Of a DNA stretch of 64,000 nucleotides, positions 44,010 through 54,096 are shown one piece after another (within the stretch, counting starts at the first letter, position 1; each line of letters begins with the position of its first letter). A program made the position numbers and the translations under genes. The notes under the pieces are model-generated. The model saw only the letters and a list, made by a program, of their open reading frames with translations. It searched no databases and had not been told where the DNA came from. Location of the stretch: positions 310,001-374,000 of the forward strand of contig CAJXKF010000002.1 of NCBI GenBank assembly GCA_913055695.1. The letters are read 5' to 3'. The DNA comes from an uncultured Methylophaga sp. Its GTDB lineage: Bacteria; Pseudomonadota; Gammaproteobacteria; Nitrosococcales; Methylophagaceae.

Positions 44010-44612
44010 TCAGCTCGATTGCTGAATATCGTCCTTCATGTCAATATCACGAAAAATACCTTCATCCCCGGCTGATATCGAACAAACGTAGGTTTGTGAC
44101 GAGTGGATAATCTCTCTGGCACCGCTATCACCGGTTAATGCCAGAAGTTGTGGCAGAAAGCGGTAATCAAAGCCCACAGGATGACCGCGGCGACCTTCAA
44201 ACTCGGGAAGGGTGATGGCACTCCCTGCGTTCATGGCTGCGAGGCAATCAGCTATCACGCCACGCTTGAGGTAAGGCATATCAGCCAGACCGATTAACCA
44301 GCCGTCTGCATCCGAATTGGCTCTGATTCCGGCGATAAGAGACTGGCTCATGCCTTGATGAGCAGCTGCGGCAGGAATGAGCCTGAGCTGTGAGGATTCA
44401 TCACAGTCTGCCAGCAGACGGAGCAGGGCAGTATTATCCTTTCTCACCACTACGTTGATTTCAGCAAATACCTCAAGCCAGGGCGATAAGGCCTGCAGAA
44501 TCAGAGGTCTGGATTCACTCCGCACAGTCACCGGGTGCAACAGTTTATCGCTGCCGAAACGGCTCGATTGTCCGGCAGCCAGTACAATCGGGGAGATCTG
44601 TTTTACTGACAT
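44010..44612 (-). CDS. mocA: MobA-like nucleotidyltransferase (MocA type)
   Basis: Probable CTP:molybdopterin cytidylyltransferase producing the cytosine dinucleotide cofactor of xanthine-oxidase-type enzymes. The 200-residue protein has LAAGQSSRFGSDK near the N-terminus and LIGLADMPYLKRG and GRRGHPVGFD later. The N-terminal consensus LAAGxSxRxGxxK is intact. It abuts xdhC (stop TAA directly before the ATG) and is last in the molybdoenzyme operon. Confidence 0.9.
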   Translation of the reverse strand: MSVKQISPIVLAAGQSSRFGSDKLLHPVTVRSESRPLILQALSPWLEVFAEINVVVRKDNTALLRLLADCDESSQLRLIPAAAAHQGMSQSLIAGIRANSDADGWLIGLADMPYLKRGVIADCLAAMNAGSAITLPEFEGRRGHPVGFDYRFLPQLLALTGDSGAREIIHSSQTYVCSISAGDEGIFRDIDMKDDIQQSS

Positions 44613-45599
44613 TTAGCCATTGCTGACGGCACGGATAGCCGGCTGCTGCTTTGACGCTTGACTATGACGGCTGAGTTTAACCAGCTCGGCCAGAATTGAA
44701 ACGGCAATCTCGGCCGGGGTTTTACTGCCAATATCGAGTCCGACCGGCCCACGCAGGCGGGCAATCTGCTCAGCGCTCAGGTCAAACAACGCCAGTCTTT
44801 CACGGCGTTTGGCATTGGTCCGGCTGGAACCCAGGGCACCAATGTAGAAAGCATTGGATTTGAGTGCTTCCAACAGAGCCATGTCATCCAGCTTGGCATC
44901 ATGCGTCAGGGTGATAATCGCGGTGTTTTGATCCGCCGCTATTTTCACCACCGCATCATCAGGCATCATGGCCAGTAACTCACCGTCTTCGCGATGCCAG
45001 GTCAATTGCATTTCTTCACGTGGCTCGGCGACCAGCACCTGGTAATCCAGTGCCGACGCCATTTTAGCTAAATAAGCAGAAGTTTCACCGGCACCAATCA
45101 ACAGCAGCCTTGCTCTGGGGCCATAAACAAAGCTGAGTTCCGCATTTCCCTCGCTGACGGGGTCGCTGTGTTGTGCGCGTCCAATACGGCTTTGTCCCTG
45201 ACTCAAATCAAGCCGGCGCTGAATGCGCTGACGCTGTTCAATCTGATTCAAAACCTGACTCACCCAGCCGGCATCAGTCACTTTCTCTATTGCCAGGCGC
45301 AGTGTCCCACCGCAGGGGAGACGGAAACGGTCCCGTTCTTCAACTGATTCGCCATAAGTCATCAGCCTGACGGTCGTTTCAGCTAACTCACCCGATAACA
45401 CCTTGTCTTTGAGGTCATCCTCAATGCAGCCACCGGACACCGAACCGACAACTGCGCCATCGTCTCGGATAGCGCACATCGCACCGGGTTGCCTCGGGCT
45501 GGAACCATAGGTTTTGAGTACTGTGCTCAGCCAGACAGCATGACCGGCTTGATGCCAGCTCAGGATCTGCCTCAGCACCGTGATGTCTGTACTTTGCAT
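44613..45599 (-). CDS. xdhC: XdhC/CoxI family molybdenum-cofactor insertion protein
   Basis: Chaperone that binds and sulfurates the molybdenum cofactor for xanthine-oxidase-family enzymes. At 328 aa it has the XdhC/CoxI N-terminal domain (GSSPRQPGAMCAI...GSVSGGCIEDDL, about 32-61) and a Rossmann-like C-terminal domain (LLIGAGETSAYLA and YIGALGSSRTNAKRRERL). It starts directly after the iorB-like stop codon (TAGATG), which suggests coupled expression. Confidence 0.93.
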   Translation of the reverse strand: MQSTDITVLRQILSWHQAGHAVWLSTVLKTYGSSPRQPGAMCAIRDDGAVVGSVSGGCIEDDLKDKVLSGELAETTVRLMTYGESVEERDRFRLPCGGTLRLAIEKVTDAGWVSQVLNQIEQRQRIQRRLDLSQGQSRIGRAQHSDPVSEGNAELSFVYGPRARLLLIGAGETSAYLAKMASALDYQVLVAEPREEMQLTWHREDGELLAMMPDDAVVKIAADQNTAIITLTHDAKLDDMALLEALKSNAFYIGALGSSRTNAKRRERLALFDLSAEQIARLRGPVGLDIGSKTPAEIAVSILAELVKLSRHSQASKQQPAIRAVSNG

Positions 45600-47885
45600 C
45601 TAGGCCTCCAGCTGATAACGGATAGGCAGATTACGGATGCGTTTCTGAGTCGCTGCGAAGATGGCATTACACAGTGCCGGCGCAATCGGCGGCATACCGG
45701 GCTCACCGATCCCCCCCAGTGGCTGGTCGTAATTATCTGACGGCATCAGATGCACATTGATTCTGGCCGGCGCGCCATCCATGCGGGTGACCTGATAACC
45801 ATCGAAATTATTCTGCACCGCAACGCCATTTTTAAAGCTGATCTCTCCCAGCATCGCCAGGCTGATACCCATAATGCAGGCGCCTTCTATCTGGGAGCGG
45901 ATTCGTTCCGGATTCACCTGCGGACCGCAATCCACGGCGATATCGACCCTCGGCACAGACACTTCACCGTCATCACTGACATCGACCTCAACTACAGCTG
46001 CGACGTAGGTCACAAAGCTGTAATGTGCGGCCAGGCCCTGACCTTGTCCGGCCGGCAGTTGTTTACCCCAGTCAGCTTTCTCGGTGACATGTTCAATAAC
46101 GCGGCGCAGACGGCCGGTGTTAAGCGGGTAGAGCTCGGGTGATTCGCCGTAATTCCATTCATCCTGCAAGCTGCGTGGATCAATCTCGCGATCCGGACCA
46201 ATCAGTTCCAGCAGGACGTCTTTATGATCGCGTTGCTGCTGATGCGCCATTTCCGCAATAAAGGACTGCACCGCAAAAGCATGCGGAATATTGGATACCG
46301 AGCGGAACCAGCCGATACGAGTATGCGCTTCTGCAGCCGGGTTCTCCAGCTGGATATTAGGCACCGCGAAGGGCACATTGACCACACCCATGCCGATTTC
46401 AAAAGCCTGCTGATGAATGGTGCTGGCATCGAAAGTCGAGACTATCGAAGGTGCTACGGTGCGGTGCAACCAGACTTGTGGCTTGCCTTGCTCGTCAAAG
46501 GCGGCTTCGAGATGTTCAAACGAAACGGTGTGGTAATAGGAATGCTGAATGTCATCCTCGCGGGTCCAGACCAGCTTGACCGGTCTGCCATCCATCGCTT
46601 TTGAGGTCAGCGCCGCTTCGACCAGAAAGTCGGGTTTGGATTTGCGACCGAAACCACCGCCGAGCAGGGTGACGTGAATCATCACCCGTTCCGGTTTGAG
46701 CTTCAGCCATTTGGCGACCGTATCCCGACTGACCTGTGGTGCCTGGGTAGGTGCCCAGACATCACAGCTATCGCCTTTGAAATGGGCTGTGGCTACCGGT
46801 GGTTCCATCGGTGCCTGTGCCAGGTGCGGAATATAATAATCCGCAGACAGGCTGGAATGCGCCGTTTCAAGTGCTTGGTAGGCATCGCCCTGTGAGCGCA
46901 GCACTTTGCCACCCTGTTTATTGGCAGCCTGTTTCATCGCTTCACGGAAAGCTTCCGATTCATACTGGCTGTGCGGGCCGCTGTTCCACTCGATTTTCAG
47001 CTTCTCGCGACCTTTGATTGCAGCCCAGGTATTCTCAGCCACCACGACGACGCCGCCCAGCGGATTGAACATCGCCGGCGGCGGACTGGAGGGCAGTGTC
47101 AGGGTTTTAATCACCCCCGGGACTTTCAGCGTTTCCGAGTCATCGTAGGATTTCAGTGTCTCGCCATAGGCAGGCGGGTGCGCCACCACGGCATAGACCA
47201 TGTTATCGAGGCGCACATCCATGCCGTATTCGGTATGACCGGTAGCGATGGCTTCACCATCGATGTTTTTATTACCGGTCTTGCCGATATAACGAAACTC
47301 CGATGCCGGTTTATAGCTGAAGCTGTCACGATCCGGTACCGGCAGTTCCGCTGCAGATTCAGCGAGTTCACCATAGCCCACCCGACGTCCGGAAGGTTGA
47401 TGAATCACTTCGTGGTTCTGCGCTTTGACTTCACTTGCAGGCACCGCCCACATCGCTGCTGCCGCGGTTTCCAGCATCATGCGCATCGCAGCGCCGACAT
47501 TTCGCATCGGCATGAAGAAATGGCGCACACTGCGCGAACCATCGGTGTCCTGATTGCCGAAGCGTTCTTCATCGCCCCAGGCCTGTTCGACCTTGACCCG
47601 ACTCCAGTCGGCTTCCATTTCATCAGCGACGACCATGGGCAGGCTGGTACGCACGCCCTGGCCCATTTCAGAGCGGTGGGCAACAATGGTGACCGTGCCA
47701 TCAGCCGCTATCGATACAAACACCAGCGGATTATCGACCCAGCCATGCGGCATGGCATTGCGGCCATATTGCGGTTCTTCCGTCGCCGCAGAGAGGCCGG
47801 GCAGCCCCACTGCCAGCACCAGGCCACTGAGGGCAAAACCTTTAACAAAATTACGTCTGCTGATATTGACGATATTATCCTTCAT
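45600..47885 (-). CDS. iorB: Molybdopterin-binding large subunit of an IorB-type hydroxylase
   Basis: Large subunit of a two-subunit molybdenum hydroxylase of the isoquinoline 1-oxidoreductase/aldehyde dehydrogenase group, 761 aa. The N-terminus has a Tat signal (SRRNFVKG then a hydrophobic stretch, about 9-32), so the mature enzyme is periplasmic. Cofactor motifs include [12 protein letters not shown] and, near the C-terminus, [10 protein letters not shown] with the catalytic glutamate. It overlaps the iron-sulfur subunit gene by 11 nt. No FAD subunit is encoded, as in other IorAB-type enzymes. The substrate is not evident from sequence; aldehydes or N-heterocycles are plausible. Confidence 0.9.
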   Translation of the reverse strand: MKDNIVNISRRNFVKGFALSGLVLAVGLPGLSAATEEPQYGRNAMPHGWVDNPLVFVSIAADGTVTIVAHRSEMGQGVRTSLPMVVADEMEADWSRVKVEQAWGDEERFGNQDTDGSRSVRHFFMPMRNVGAAMRMMLETAAAAMWAVPASEVKAQNHEVIHQPSGRRVGYGELAESAAELPVPDRDSFSYKPASEFRYIGKTGNKNIDGEAIATGHTEYGMDVRLDNMVYAVVAHPPAYGETLKSYDDSETLKVPGVIKTLTLPSSPPPAMFNPLGGVVVVAENTWAAIKGREKLKIEWNSGPHSQYESEAFREAMKQAANKQGGKVLRSQGDAYQALETAHSSLSADYYIPHLAQAPMEPPVATAHFKGDSCDVWAPTQAPQVSRDTVAKWLKLKPERVMIHVTLLGGGFGRKSKPDFLVEAALTSKAMDGRPVKLVWTREDDIQHSYYHTVSFEHLEAAFDEQGKPQVWLHRTVAPSIVSTFDASTIHQQAFEIGMGVVNVPFAVPNIQLENPAAEAHTRIGWFRSVSNIPHAFAVQSFIAEMAHQQQRDHKDVLLELIGPDREIDPRSLQDEWNYGESPELYPLNTGRLRRVIEHVTEKADWGKQLPAGQGQGLAAHYSFVTYVAAVVEVDVSDDGEVSVPRVDIAVDCGPQVNPERIRSQIEGACIMGISLAMLGEISFKNGVAVQNNFDGYQVTRMDGAPARINVHLMPSDNYDQPLGGIGEPGMPPIAPALCNAIFAATQKRIRNLPIRYQLEA

Positions 47886-48345
47886 GACCGGTCTCCATAT
47901 TATTGGCTGCCTGTTTTATGGCATCACGAATACGGGTGTAGGTACCGCAGCGACAGATATTGCCGCTCATCGCAGTGTTAATGTCATCGTCGCTGGGATT
48001 GGGCTTGGAATTAAGCAAGGCGGTGGCAGAAACGATCTGGCCTGACTGACAGTAACCACACTGCGGTACATTGTTATCCAGCCAGGCAGCCTGAATAGCA
48101 CGACCCGCCGGCTGTTCGGAAATTGCTTCAATGGTCGTCAGTTTTTTATTTTCGGCCTGTTTCACCGGGGTGACACAGGAACGTATAGGCTGGCCATCCA
48201 GCAGCACGGTACAAGCGCCGCAGAGCGATTTGCCACAACCGAACTTGGTACCGGTCATACCCAACACATCCCGAAGTGCCCAGAGTATCGGCATATCTTC
48301 TGCGACGTCGACCTGGTGAATCTGTTCATTGATGGTGATTTTCAT
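47875..48345 (-). CDS. iorA: [2Fe-2S] small subunit of an IorA-type hydroxylase
   Basis: Electron-transfer subunit of the same enzyme, 156 aa. The N-terminal plant-type ferredoxin motif reads [16 protein letters not shown]...SC and the C-terminal helical [2Fe-2S] domain has QCGYCQSGQ and GNICRCGTY. No Tat signal is present, so it is exported with the large subunit. The ATG at 48345 (AAGGA 6 nt upstream) is preferred over a TTG two codons earlier. Confidence 0.94.
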   Translation of the reverse strand: MKITINEQIHQVDVAEDMPILWALRDVLGMTGTKFGCGKSLCGACTVLLDGQPIRSCVTPVKQAENKKLTTIEAISEQPAGRAIQAAWLDNNVPQCGYCQSGQIVSATALLNSKPNPSDDDINTAMSGNICRCGTYTRIRDAIKQAANNMETGHEG

Positions 48346-48381
48346 AATCAATCCTTCAAGTTTGACAATGCGGATTAAGGT

Positions 48382-49329
48382 TTAAGCTGTGCTGGCAGTT
48401 GCATGACGAGAGCGGACATCCTTACTCGGCGGTACACCGAATAAACGGGCATATTCACGGCTGAATTGGGACACGCTGGAGTAACCGACATACATACAGG
48501 CAGTACTGACATCCATCATCCGGGTCAGCATCATCTGTTTGGCTTCATGCAGACGCAGTTCTTTCTGGAACTGGAGTGGTGTCATGCTGGTAACCGTTTT
48601 AAAGTGGGCATGAAAGGCTGACACACTCATATTACTCAGTGTCGCCAGTGCTTCCACCTTCATAGGTTCTTTAAAATGTTCACGGATCCAGCTGATAGAT
48701 TTGGAAATTCTCTGCAGGCTCGAATCACTGGTGGCAATCTGGGCCACCAGTGTGCCGATATCACTGCGTAGCAGTCGAATAAATATCTCATCAATGATGA
48801 GAGGCTGCAGAAATTCGGCATCCTCCGGTTGTGCCAGTAATTCAAGCAGGCGGATACCGGCCTCGACAATCCGGGGATTGGCTTTGCCGATAAACAGGGC
48901 TCTCGGATGCTGAACCCGTGGCACGCCATGGGGAAAGGCTTTCATCGTCAGTTCAGCAAGTTTCTGCGGCTCGATATCAACGATAAGACACAGATAGGGT
49001 TCAGTCTCACTGGCTTTGACAATTTTGGCCGAAACAGGGACTTCGGTGGAATAGACCGCCATCCGTGAATTGTCGTAATCGTAGACATCCTGACCAATCA
49101 ACACCCGTTTTGCGCCTTGCGCGATAATGCACATACCTGGCTTGGTGACGGCACGGGTCGGGTTGGTATCCTTACTGGACGTCCGCAGTAAATGCACGCC
49201 GGGAAGCGGCAGGTCAAACAGGCCGTCATGCGGTGCGTAGCGACTAATCAGCTTGGCTAATGATGCCCTGGCAGCAGCACTGTCATCGCTACTGGCTTTA
49301 AGCTCATCAATTTGGGTTAATTCAGTCAT
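48382..49329 (-). CDS. AraC family regulator with AraC_N domain
   Basis: Transcription activator of 315 aa. The N-terminal AraC_N (cupin-like) domain (about 25-180) includes the stretch PGMCIIAQGAKRVLIG typical of this subgroup; YqhC, which responds to aldehydes in E. coli, belongs to the same domain family. The C-terminal two-helix-turn-helix domain (about 210-305) has ALATLSNMSVSAFHAHFKTVTSMTPLQFQ. The ATG at 49329 is chosen because earlier in-frame codons lie in the promoter region with the shared operator. It is followed after 36 nt by iorA, so it may regulate the molybdoenzyme. Confidence 0.9.
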   Translation of the reverse strand: MTELTQIDELKASSDDSAAARASLAKLISRYAPHDGLFDLPLPGVHLLRTSSKDTNPTRAVTKPGMCIIAQGAKRVLIGQDVYDYDNSRMAVYSTEVPVSAKIVKASETEPYLCLIVDIEPQKLAELTMKAFPHGVPRVQHPRALFIGKANPRIVEAGIRLLELLAQPEDAEFLQPLIIDEIFIRLLRSDIGTLVAQIATSDSSLQRISKSISWIREHFKEPMKVEALATLSNMSVSAFHAHFKTVTSMTPLQFQKELRLHEAKQMMLTRMMDVSTACMYVGYSSVSQFSREYARLFGVPPSKDVRSRHATASTA

Positions 49330-49381
49330 GGTCTTTTTCACCAGTGTGGGCGTGGTAGCATAAGACGGTCTCCAAGCATTT

Positions 49382-49442
49382 ATTGTAGATTCCGGCAGCA
49401 GCAATGACTTGCCTGAAACTACAGCCTTTTTGACTGATACTC
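49382..49442 (-). promoter_or_regulatory. AraC-type operator and promoter upstream of the regulator gene
   Basis: 61-nt element matched by a second copy at 55411-55471 (41 of 61 identical, 30 of the first 35). On the - strand it has half-sites TCAGTCAA (49437-49430) and TCAGGCAA (49416-49409), exactly 21 bp apart, and a TACAAT -10 (49387-49382). Transcription would start near 49375. Autoregulation is inferred. Confidence 0.7.
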
Positions 49443-49495
49443 CAGCAATTGGTCCGGTTTTTTTAAACTCACCGGCTAAGAGAGCGGCACAGTTG

Positions 49496-50917
49496 TCAGC
49501 TTTTTAACTGCCAGCCACCTCCCAGCGCTTTGTAGATAGCAATCAGCTTAAGTACCGCACTGATGTCACTGTTTGCGAGTGTGTCCTCGGTTTCCAGCAG
49601 GGTGCGCTCGGCATCCAGCACATCCAGGAAGTCATCGTAACCTTCATCGAAACGCTGTTTCGCCAGATCAGCAGAATGCTTTGCTGACTTTGCCGCTTGC
49701 TGCAGCTTAGCGCGTCGTTCTTCCTCACGGGCGAAATCACTGACTGCGGTCTGGGTTTCTTCCAGTGCTGCCAACACGGTTTTATCGTAATTGGCCAGTT
49801 GAGCCAGGCTGCGGGCATCAGCCTGATCAATGCGGGCACGAATGCTGTCGCGGTTGAATACCTGCCATTCCAGTGAAGGACCAATCGAGCCTGCCAGGGC
49901 GGTAGTGCCGAAGCTGCCGAGCTTGGTGCCGACAAACCCCAGCGAGCCAAGCAGGCTCACTTTCGGGAATAAATCAGCTACGGCGACGTTGTATGAAGCC
50001 ACACTGGCCGCCAGATTGCGCTCTGCCGCACGGATATCCGGGCGTCGTTTCAATAAAGATTCTGCATTTCCGACGGCGACGGTGACCGGCAGCTCGGGCA
50101 GGGACGCTGTCGCCGACAGGCGGCTGCGTAGGGCATCCGGAACTTGCCCCGTCAACACCGATAAACGGTTTATCGCGGCGGAAACCGCTGCCTGCAGTGG
50201 TGGAATGGTGGATTGGGTCAGGGTCAGCTGGGTTTCAGCCCGCGACACATCCAGCGCTGTGGCGCGACCATTATCCAGCAAGACCTGAGTCAGCTCATAG
50301 GTTTCAGCCTGGTTGCTCTGGTTGCGTTCGGCAATATCCAGCCGGTGCTGGGCGCCGCGAAGTTCGACATAGGCCCTGGCAACCTCTGCTGCAATGGTGA
50401 CATAAATCTGCTGTAAATCGGCTTCGGCAGATTCCGCCAAAGCCTGCTGTGCTTCAATCCTTGATGACACCCGGTTGAACAGATCCAGTTCCCAGCTGGC
50501 ATCAAAGCCGGCCTGGAAACTGTTGTTGCTTCTGGGCAGGTTGGCACCATTCGGGCTTTCCTGTGAATTCAGGTTACGCGAGGCATCGCCGGTGGCATCG
50601 ACAGCAGGCTGCCGGTCATAACCGACTTCACGCCGTAAAGCCCGGGCCTCCTGCAGATTGGCGTAGGCGATCCGCACATCCGGATTGGCATTGAGCGCGG
50701 TGTTGACCAGTTCGGTCAGCAGCGGATCATTGAATTCACGCCACCAGTCAGCAACCGGTTTTTTGTTTGCCTGGAAACGGTCATTTCCGGCTTGTTGCAA
50801 TTCAGTCTCCGACACCGCTTCGGGCGTCTCCGGTGCCTGATAATCGCGAAATGAGGCGCAGCCGCTGGCTGCGATGGAAACGCCGATAAGTACCGTTAGT
50901 AAACGTCGCTTTGTCAT
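49496..50917 (-). CDS. Outer-membrane efflux lipoprotein (OprM/NodT type)
   Basis: Outer-membrane channel of the tripartite pump, 473 aa. Lipoprotein signal ending in the box AASGC (Cys about residue 19). Two OEP repeats follow, with the long helical hairpin motifs ARAYVELRGAQHRLDIAERN and RPDIRAAERNLAASVASYNVA. The start ATG at 50917 overlaps the RND gene stop by one base (TGATG). OprM-type proteins often end with a Gly-Trp-rich tail; here GGGWQLKS. Confidence 0.93.
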   Translation of the reverse strand: MTKRRLLTVLIGVSIAASGCASFRDYQAPETPEAVSETELQQAGNDRFQANKKPVADWWREFNDPLLTELVNTALNANPDVRIAYANLQEARALRREVGYDRQPAVDATGDASRNLNSQESPNGANLPRSNNSFQAGFDASWELDLFNRVSSRIEAQQALAESAEADLQQIYVTIAAEVARAYVELRGAQHRLDIAERNQSNQAETYELTQVLLDNGRATALDVSRAETQLTLTQSTIPPLQAAVSAAINRLSVLTGQVPDALRSRLSATASLPELPVTVAVGNAESLLKRRPDIRAAERNLAASVASYNVAVADLFPKVSLLGSLGFVGTKLGSFGTTALAGSIGPSLEWQVFNRDSIRARIDQADARSLAQLANYDKTVLAALEETQTAVSDFAREEERRAKLQQAAKSAKHSADLAKQRFDEGYDDFLDVLDAERTLLETEDTLANSDISAVLKLIAIYKALGGGWQLKS

Positions 50918-53900
50918 CACACAGACTCCGAAGACAGCTTATCCGAGGGCTTTTTGACCCGAATCAGTGCCAGTTTGCGGCACAACACATAAAACACCGG
51001 TGTGAATATCAGCCCGAATGCGGTCACACCGATCATGCCCGAGAATACGGCCACGCCCAGTGCCTGGCGCATTTCCGCACCGGCACCGGTGGCAATCACC
51101 ATCGGCACGACACCGAGAATGAAAGCAAATGAGGTCATCAGGATAGGGCGTAAACGGAGGCGGGCGGCTTCCACCGCAGCCTGCCACATGTCGCGACCCT
51201 GATCTTCCAGTTCGCGGGCAAACTCGACGATAAGAATGGCGTTTTTGGACGCCAGACCCACCAATACCACCAGACCTATCTGGGTCAGGATATTGTTATC
51301 CATACCGGCGATATAGACGCCGGTAATGGCCGACAGGAGACACATCGGCACAATCAGAATAATGGACAGTGGCAGCGTCCAGCTTTCGTACTGGGCGGCC
51401 AGCAGCAGGAAAACAAACACCACCGCCAGCACAAAGGTGAGAACCGCCGTATCGCCGGTGGATTTCTGCTGATAGGCAATCTCCGTCCACTCATAGCCAA
51501 TGCCATCAGGCAGGATCTGCGCGGCCAGATCTTCCATCGCATTCAGTGCTTCACCTGAGCTGTAGCCGGGGCTGGCACTGCCCATCACACCGGCCGCCGG
51601 ATACAGGTTGTAGCGAGGCACACGGGAGGGGCCAGAGGTGTTTTCCACCGTCGCAAAAGAGCCAATCGGTACCATGTCACCGTGGTTATTTCGCACCCGG
51701 ATGCGAAGGGCATCATCAATGCTGAGACGTTCTTCGGCTTCAGCCTGCGCTGTGACCCGGAAGGTTCGGCCCAGATAATTGAAGTCATTGATATAGACCG
51801 AGCCAATAAAGACTTCCAGCGCTTCAAACACATTATCCACCGGCACGCCCAGACGCTCGGCCTTGTTGCGGTCGATATCCAGATACAGCTGTGGATTATT
51901 GGTATTGAAGAAAGTAAACGCCGCTGTCGTAGCCGGACTGTCAGGACTGTTGGCAGCTGCTGCCATATCTTTGGCTGCCTGTTCCAGCACAGCCAGACCG
52001 CGTCCACCCTGGTCCTGTAACATCATTTTAAAACCACCGGCATTACCGATACCAGGTACCGGCGGTCGTTCAAACACGGCAATCTGGGCATTTTTGAACG
52101 CGCCTGCGACGGCACGCATATTGTCCAGAATGCTTTGATATTCAATGCCTTCAGCAAGACGTTTATCAAATGACTCGAGTGGGGTGAAAATGACCGCCGC
52201 GTTGGATTGCAGCGTACGGGTCGCACCGGAGAAACCGGTAAAGCCCACCGTATTAGCAAGGCCCGGCACCTTCAGCATTTCTTTACTGACAGCCTGCACC
52301 ACCTCATCGGTTTCATTCAGTGACGCCCCTTCCGGCAGGGTAATCGCGACAATCAGCGAACCCTGATCCTGTGATGGAATAAAGCCGGTCGGCACGCGGT
52401 CGAATTGAAATGCAGTCAGCGTCATCAGACCGCCGTAAATCAGCAGCATGATAAAGCCCATCCGAATGGTTTTGCCGACAAACCAGCCGTAACGATTCGA
52501 CAGGCCGCTCATGCCTTTATTAAAGCCATTAAAGAAGGCTTTGATCGGCGATTTGTACCATTTGACCGGCTTGTCATCATGCGGCTCCACCTTCATCAGA
52601 ATGGCGGCCAGAGCAGGGGACAGGGTCAGCGATACCGCTACCGAAATCATGGTGGCCACGGCCACCGTCAAACCGAAGGCCTGGTAGAACTTGCCTGAAA
52701 TCCCCTCCAGGAACATTGTCGGCAGGAACACCGCGACCAGCACCAGTCCCATTGCAATCAGCGCGGAACCAACCTCGTCCATGGTTTTACGGGCAGCATC
52801 ACGCGGCGACAGGCCATTGCGCAGGTTGCGTTCCATATTTTCGACAATGACAATGGCATCATCCACCACGATGCCAATCGCCAGCACTAGCCCGAACAGG
52901 GTCAGGTTGTTGAGCGAATAACCGAGCGCTGACATCACGGCGAAGGTGCCGATCAAAGACACCGGAATCGCCACAATCGGAATAATGGCAGCGCGCCAGG
53001 TCTGTAGAAACACCAGGATCACGATCACCACCAGGAACACGGCTTCATAGACAGTCAGTTCAACAGCTTCAACCGACTGTTCAATAAACTCGGTGGGGTT
53101 ATAGGCAAACTCGTATTCGATACCCGGCGGGAAATCCTTGGCGATATCGGCCATTTCAGCCTTGAGGGCCTTCGTGGTGGCAATCGCATTGGAACCCGGA
53201 CGCTGGAAGATAGGCAGTGCCACGGCGGGTTTTTCACCCAGGTAGCCTTTGGTGACATACTCCTGAGCGCCCAGTTCGATACGAGCCACATCTTTGAGGC
53301 GAACAATCCGGCCGTCCTCGGCTTTAACGATAACTTCGCCAAACTGTTCCGGTGTTTCCAGCCGGCCCTGGGTCTGGACAATATATTCGTAGTAGTTCTG
53401 CTCGGTTTGGGGCGCACTGTTGAGCGTGCCACTGGCAACCTGCACGTTCTGACTGCGCAGGGCATTGATAATATCGCCAGCAGCAATGCCGAAGGACTGC
53501 AGTAGATCCGGTTTTAACCAGATCCGCATCGCATAATCGGCGGCACCAAACACCCGCACCTCACCGACACCTTCAATTCGGCGCAGGCGGTCGCGCACAT
53601 TCAATACACCATAGTTGGCGAGATAATTCTGGTCATAGGTCCCGTCAGGAGAGGACATATTCACCACCAGCATCAGGTCCGGCGTGTTTTTCTTGGTGGT
53701 GACGCCCATGCTGCGAACCACTTCAGGCAGACGCGGTTCTGCAATGGCGACGCGGTTCTGCACCAGTACCTGGGCGGTATCCAGATCCGTGCCCAGTTCA
53801 AAGGTGATAGAGAGTGTCATACTGCCGTCGGCAGAAGCCTGTGAATGCATATAGAGCATGCCTTCGACACCATTCACTTCCTGCTCAATCGGTGTGGCTA

Positions 53901-54087
53901 CCGTTTCCGCCACCGTTTCGGCAGTGGCCCCAGGGTAATTGGCCGAGACCTGGATGGTCGGTGGGGCTACAGAAGGGTATTGTTCTATCGGCAAGGTCAG
54001 AAAAGCCATCGCGCCGACAATCACAGTGATAATCGAGATCACCGTGGCGAATATCGGTCTGTCGATAAAAAACTTGGGAAATTGCAT
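50917..54087 (-). CDS. RND multidrug efflux pump inner-membrane subunit (AcrB/MexB type)
   Basis: Proton-driven hydrophobe/amphiphile efflux transporter of 1056 aa. Hallmarks of HAE1 pumps are the N-terminal FFIDRPIFATVISI helix, GVEGMLYMHSQASADGSMTLSITFELGTD in the porter domain, GIVVDDAIVIVENMERN in helix 4 with the two Asp residues of the proton relay, and the last-helix region ASKNAILIVEFARELEDQG. It is the middle gene of a mexAB-oprM type operon; 9 nt separate it from the adaptor gene. Confidence 0.97.
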   Translation of the reverse strand: MQFPKFFIDRPIFATVISIITVIVGAMAFLTLPIEQYPSVAPPTIQVSANYPGATAETVAETVATPIEQEVNGVEGMLYMHSQASADGSMTLSITFELGTDLDTAQVLVQNRVAIAEPRLPEVVRSMGVTTKKNTPDLMLVVNMSSPDGTYDQNYLANYGVLNVRDRLRRIEGVGEVRVFGAADYAMRIWLKPDLLQSFGIAAGDIINALRSQNVQVASGTLNSAPQTEQNYYEYIVQTQGRLETPEQFGEVIVKAEDGRIVRLKDVARIELGAQEYVTKGYLGEKPAVALPIFQRPGSNAIATTKALKAEMADIAKDFPPGIEYEFAYNPTEFIEQSVEAVELTVYEAVFLVVIVILVFLQTWRAAIIPIVAIPVSLIGTFAVMSALGYSLNNLTLFGLVLAIGIVVDDAIVIVENMERNLRNGLSPRDAARKTMDEVGSALIAMGLVLVAVFLPTMFLEGISGKFYQAFGLTVAVATMISVAVSLTLSPALAAILMKVEPHDDKPVKWYKSPIKAFFNGFNKGMSGLSNRYGWFVGKTIRMGFIMLLIYGGLMTLTAFQFDRVPTGFIPSQDQGSLIVAITLPEGASLNETDEVVQAVSKEMLKVPGLANTVGFTGFSGATRTLQSNAAVIFTPLESFDKRLAEGIEYQSILDNMRAVAGAFKNAQIAVFERPPVPGIGNAGGFKMMLQDQGGRGLAVLEQAAKDMAAAANSPDSPATTAAFTFFNTNNPQLYLDIDRNKAERLGVPVDNVFEALEVFIGSVYINDFNYLGRTFRVTAQAEAEERLSIDDALRIRVRNNHGDMVPIGSFATVENTSGPSRVPRYNLYPAAGVMGSASPGYSSGEALNAMEDLAAQILPDGIGYEWTEIAYQQKSTGDTAVLTFVLAVVFVFLLLAAQYESWTLPLSIILIVPMCLLSAITGVYIAGMDNNILTQIGLVVLVGLASKNAILIVEFARELEDQGRDMWQAAVEAARLRLRPILMTSFAFILGVVPMVIATGAGAEMRQALGVAVFSGMIGVTAFGLIFTPVFYVLCRKLALIRVKKPSDKLSSESV

Positions 54088-54096
54088 AAAAAGTCC

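Noticed and set aside
46971-47981. 336-codon open frame on the + strand opposite iorB
   Set aside because: It lies wholly antisense to a gene with clear molybdopterin-binding motifs; its product is His/Arg-rich without domain features and no ribosome site precedes it.
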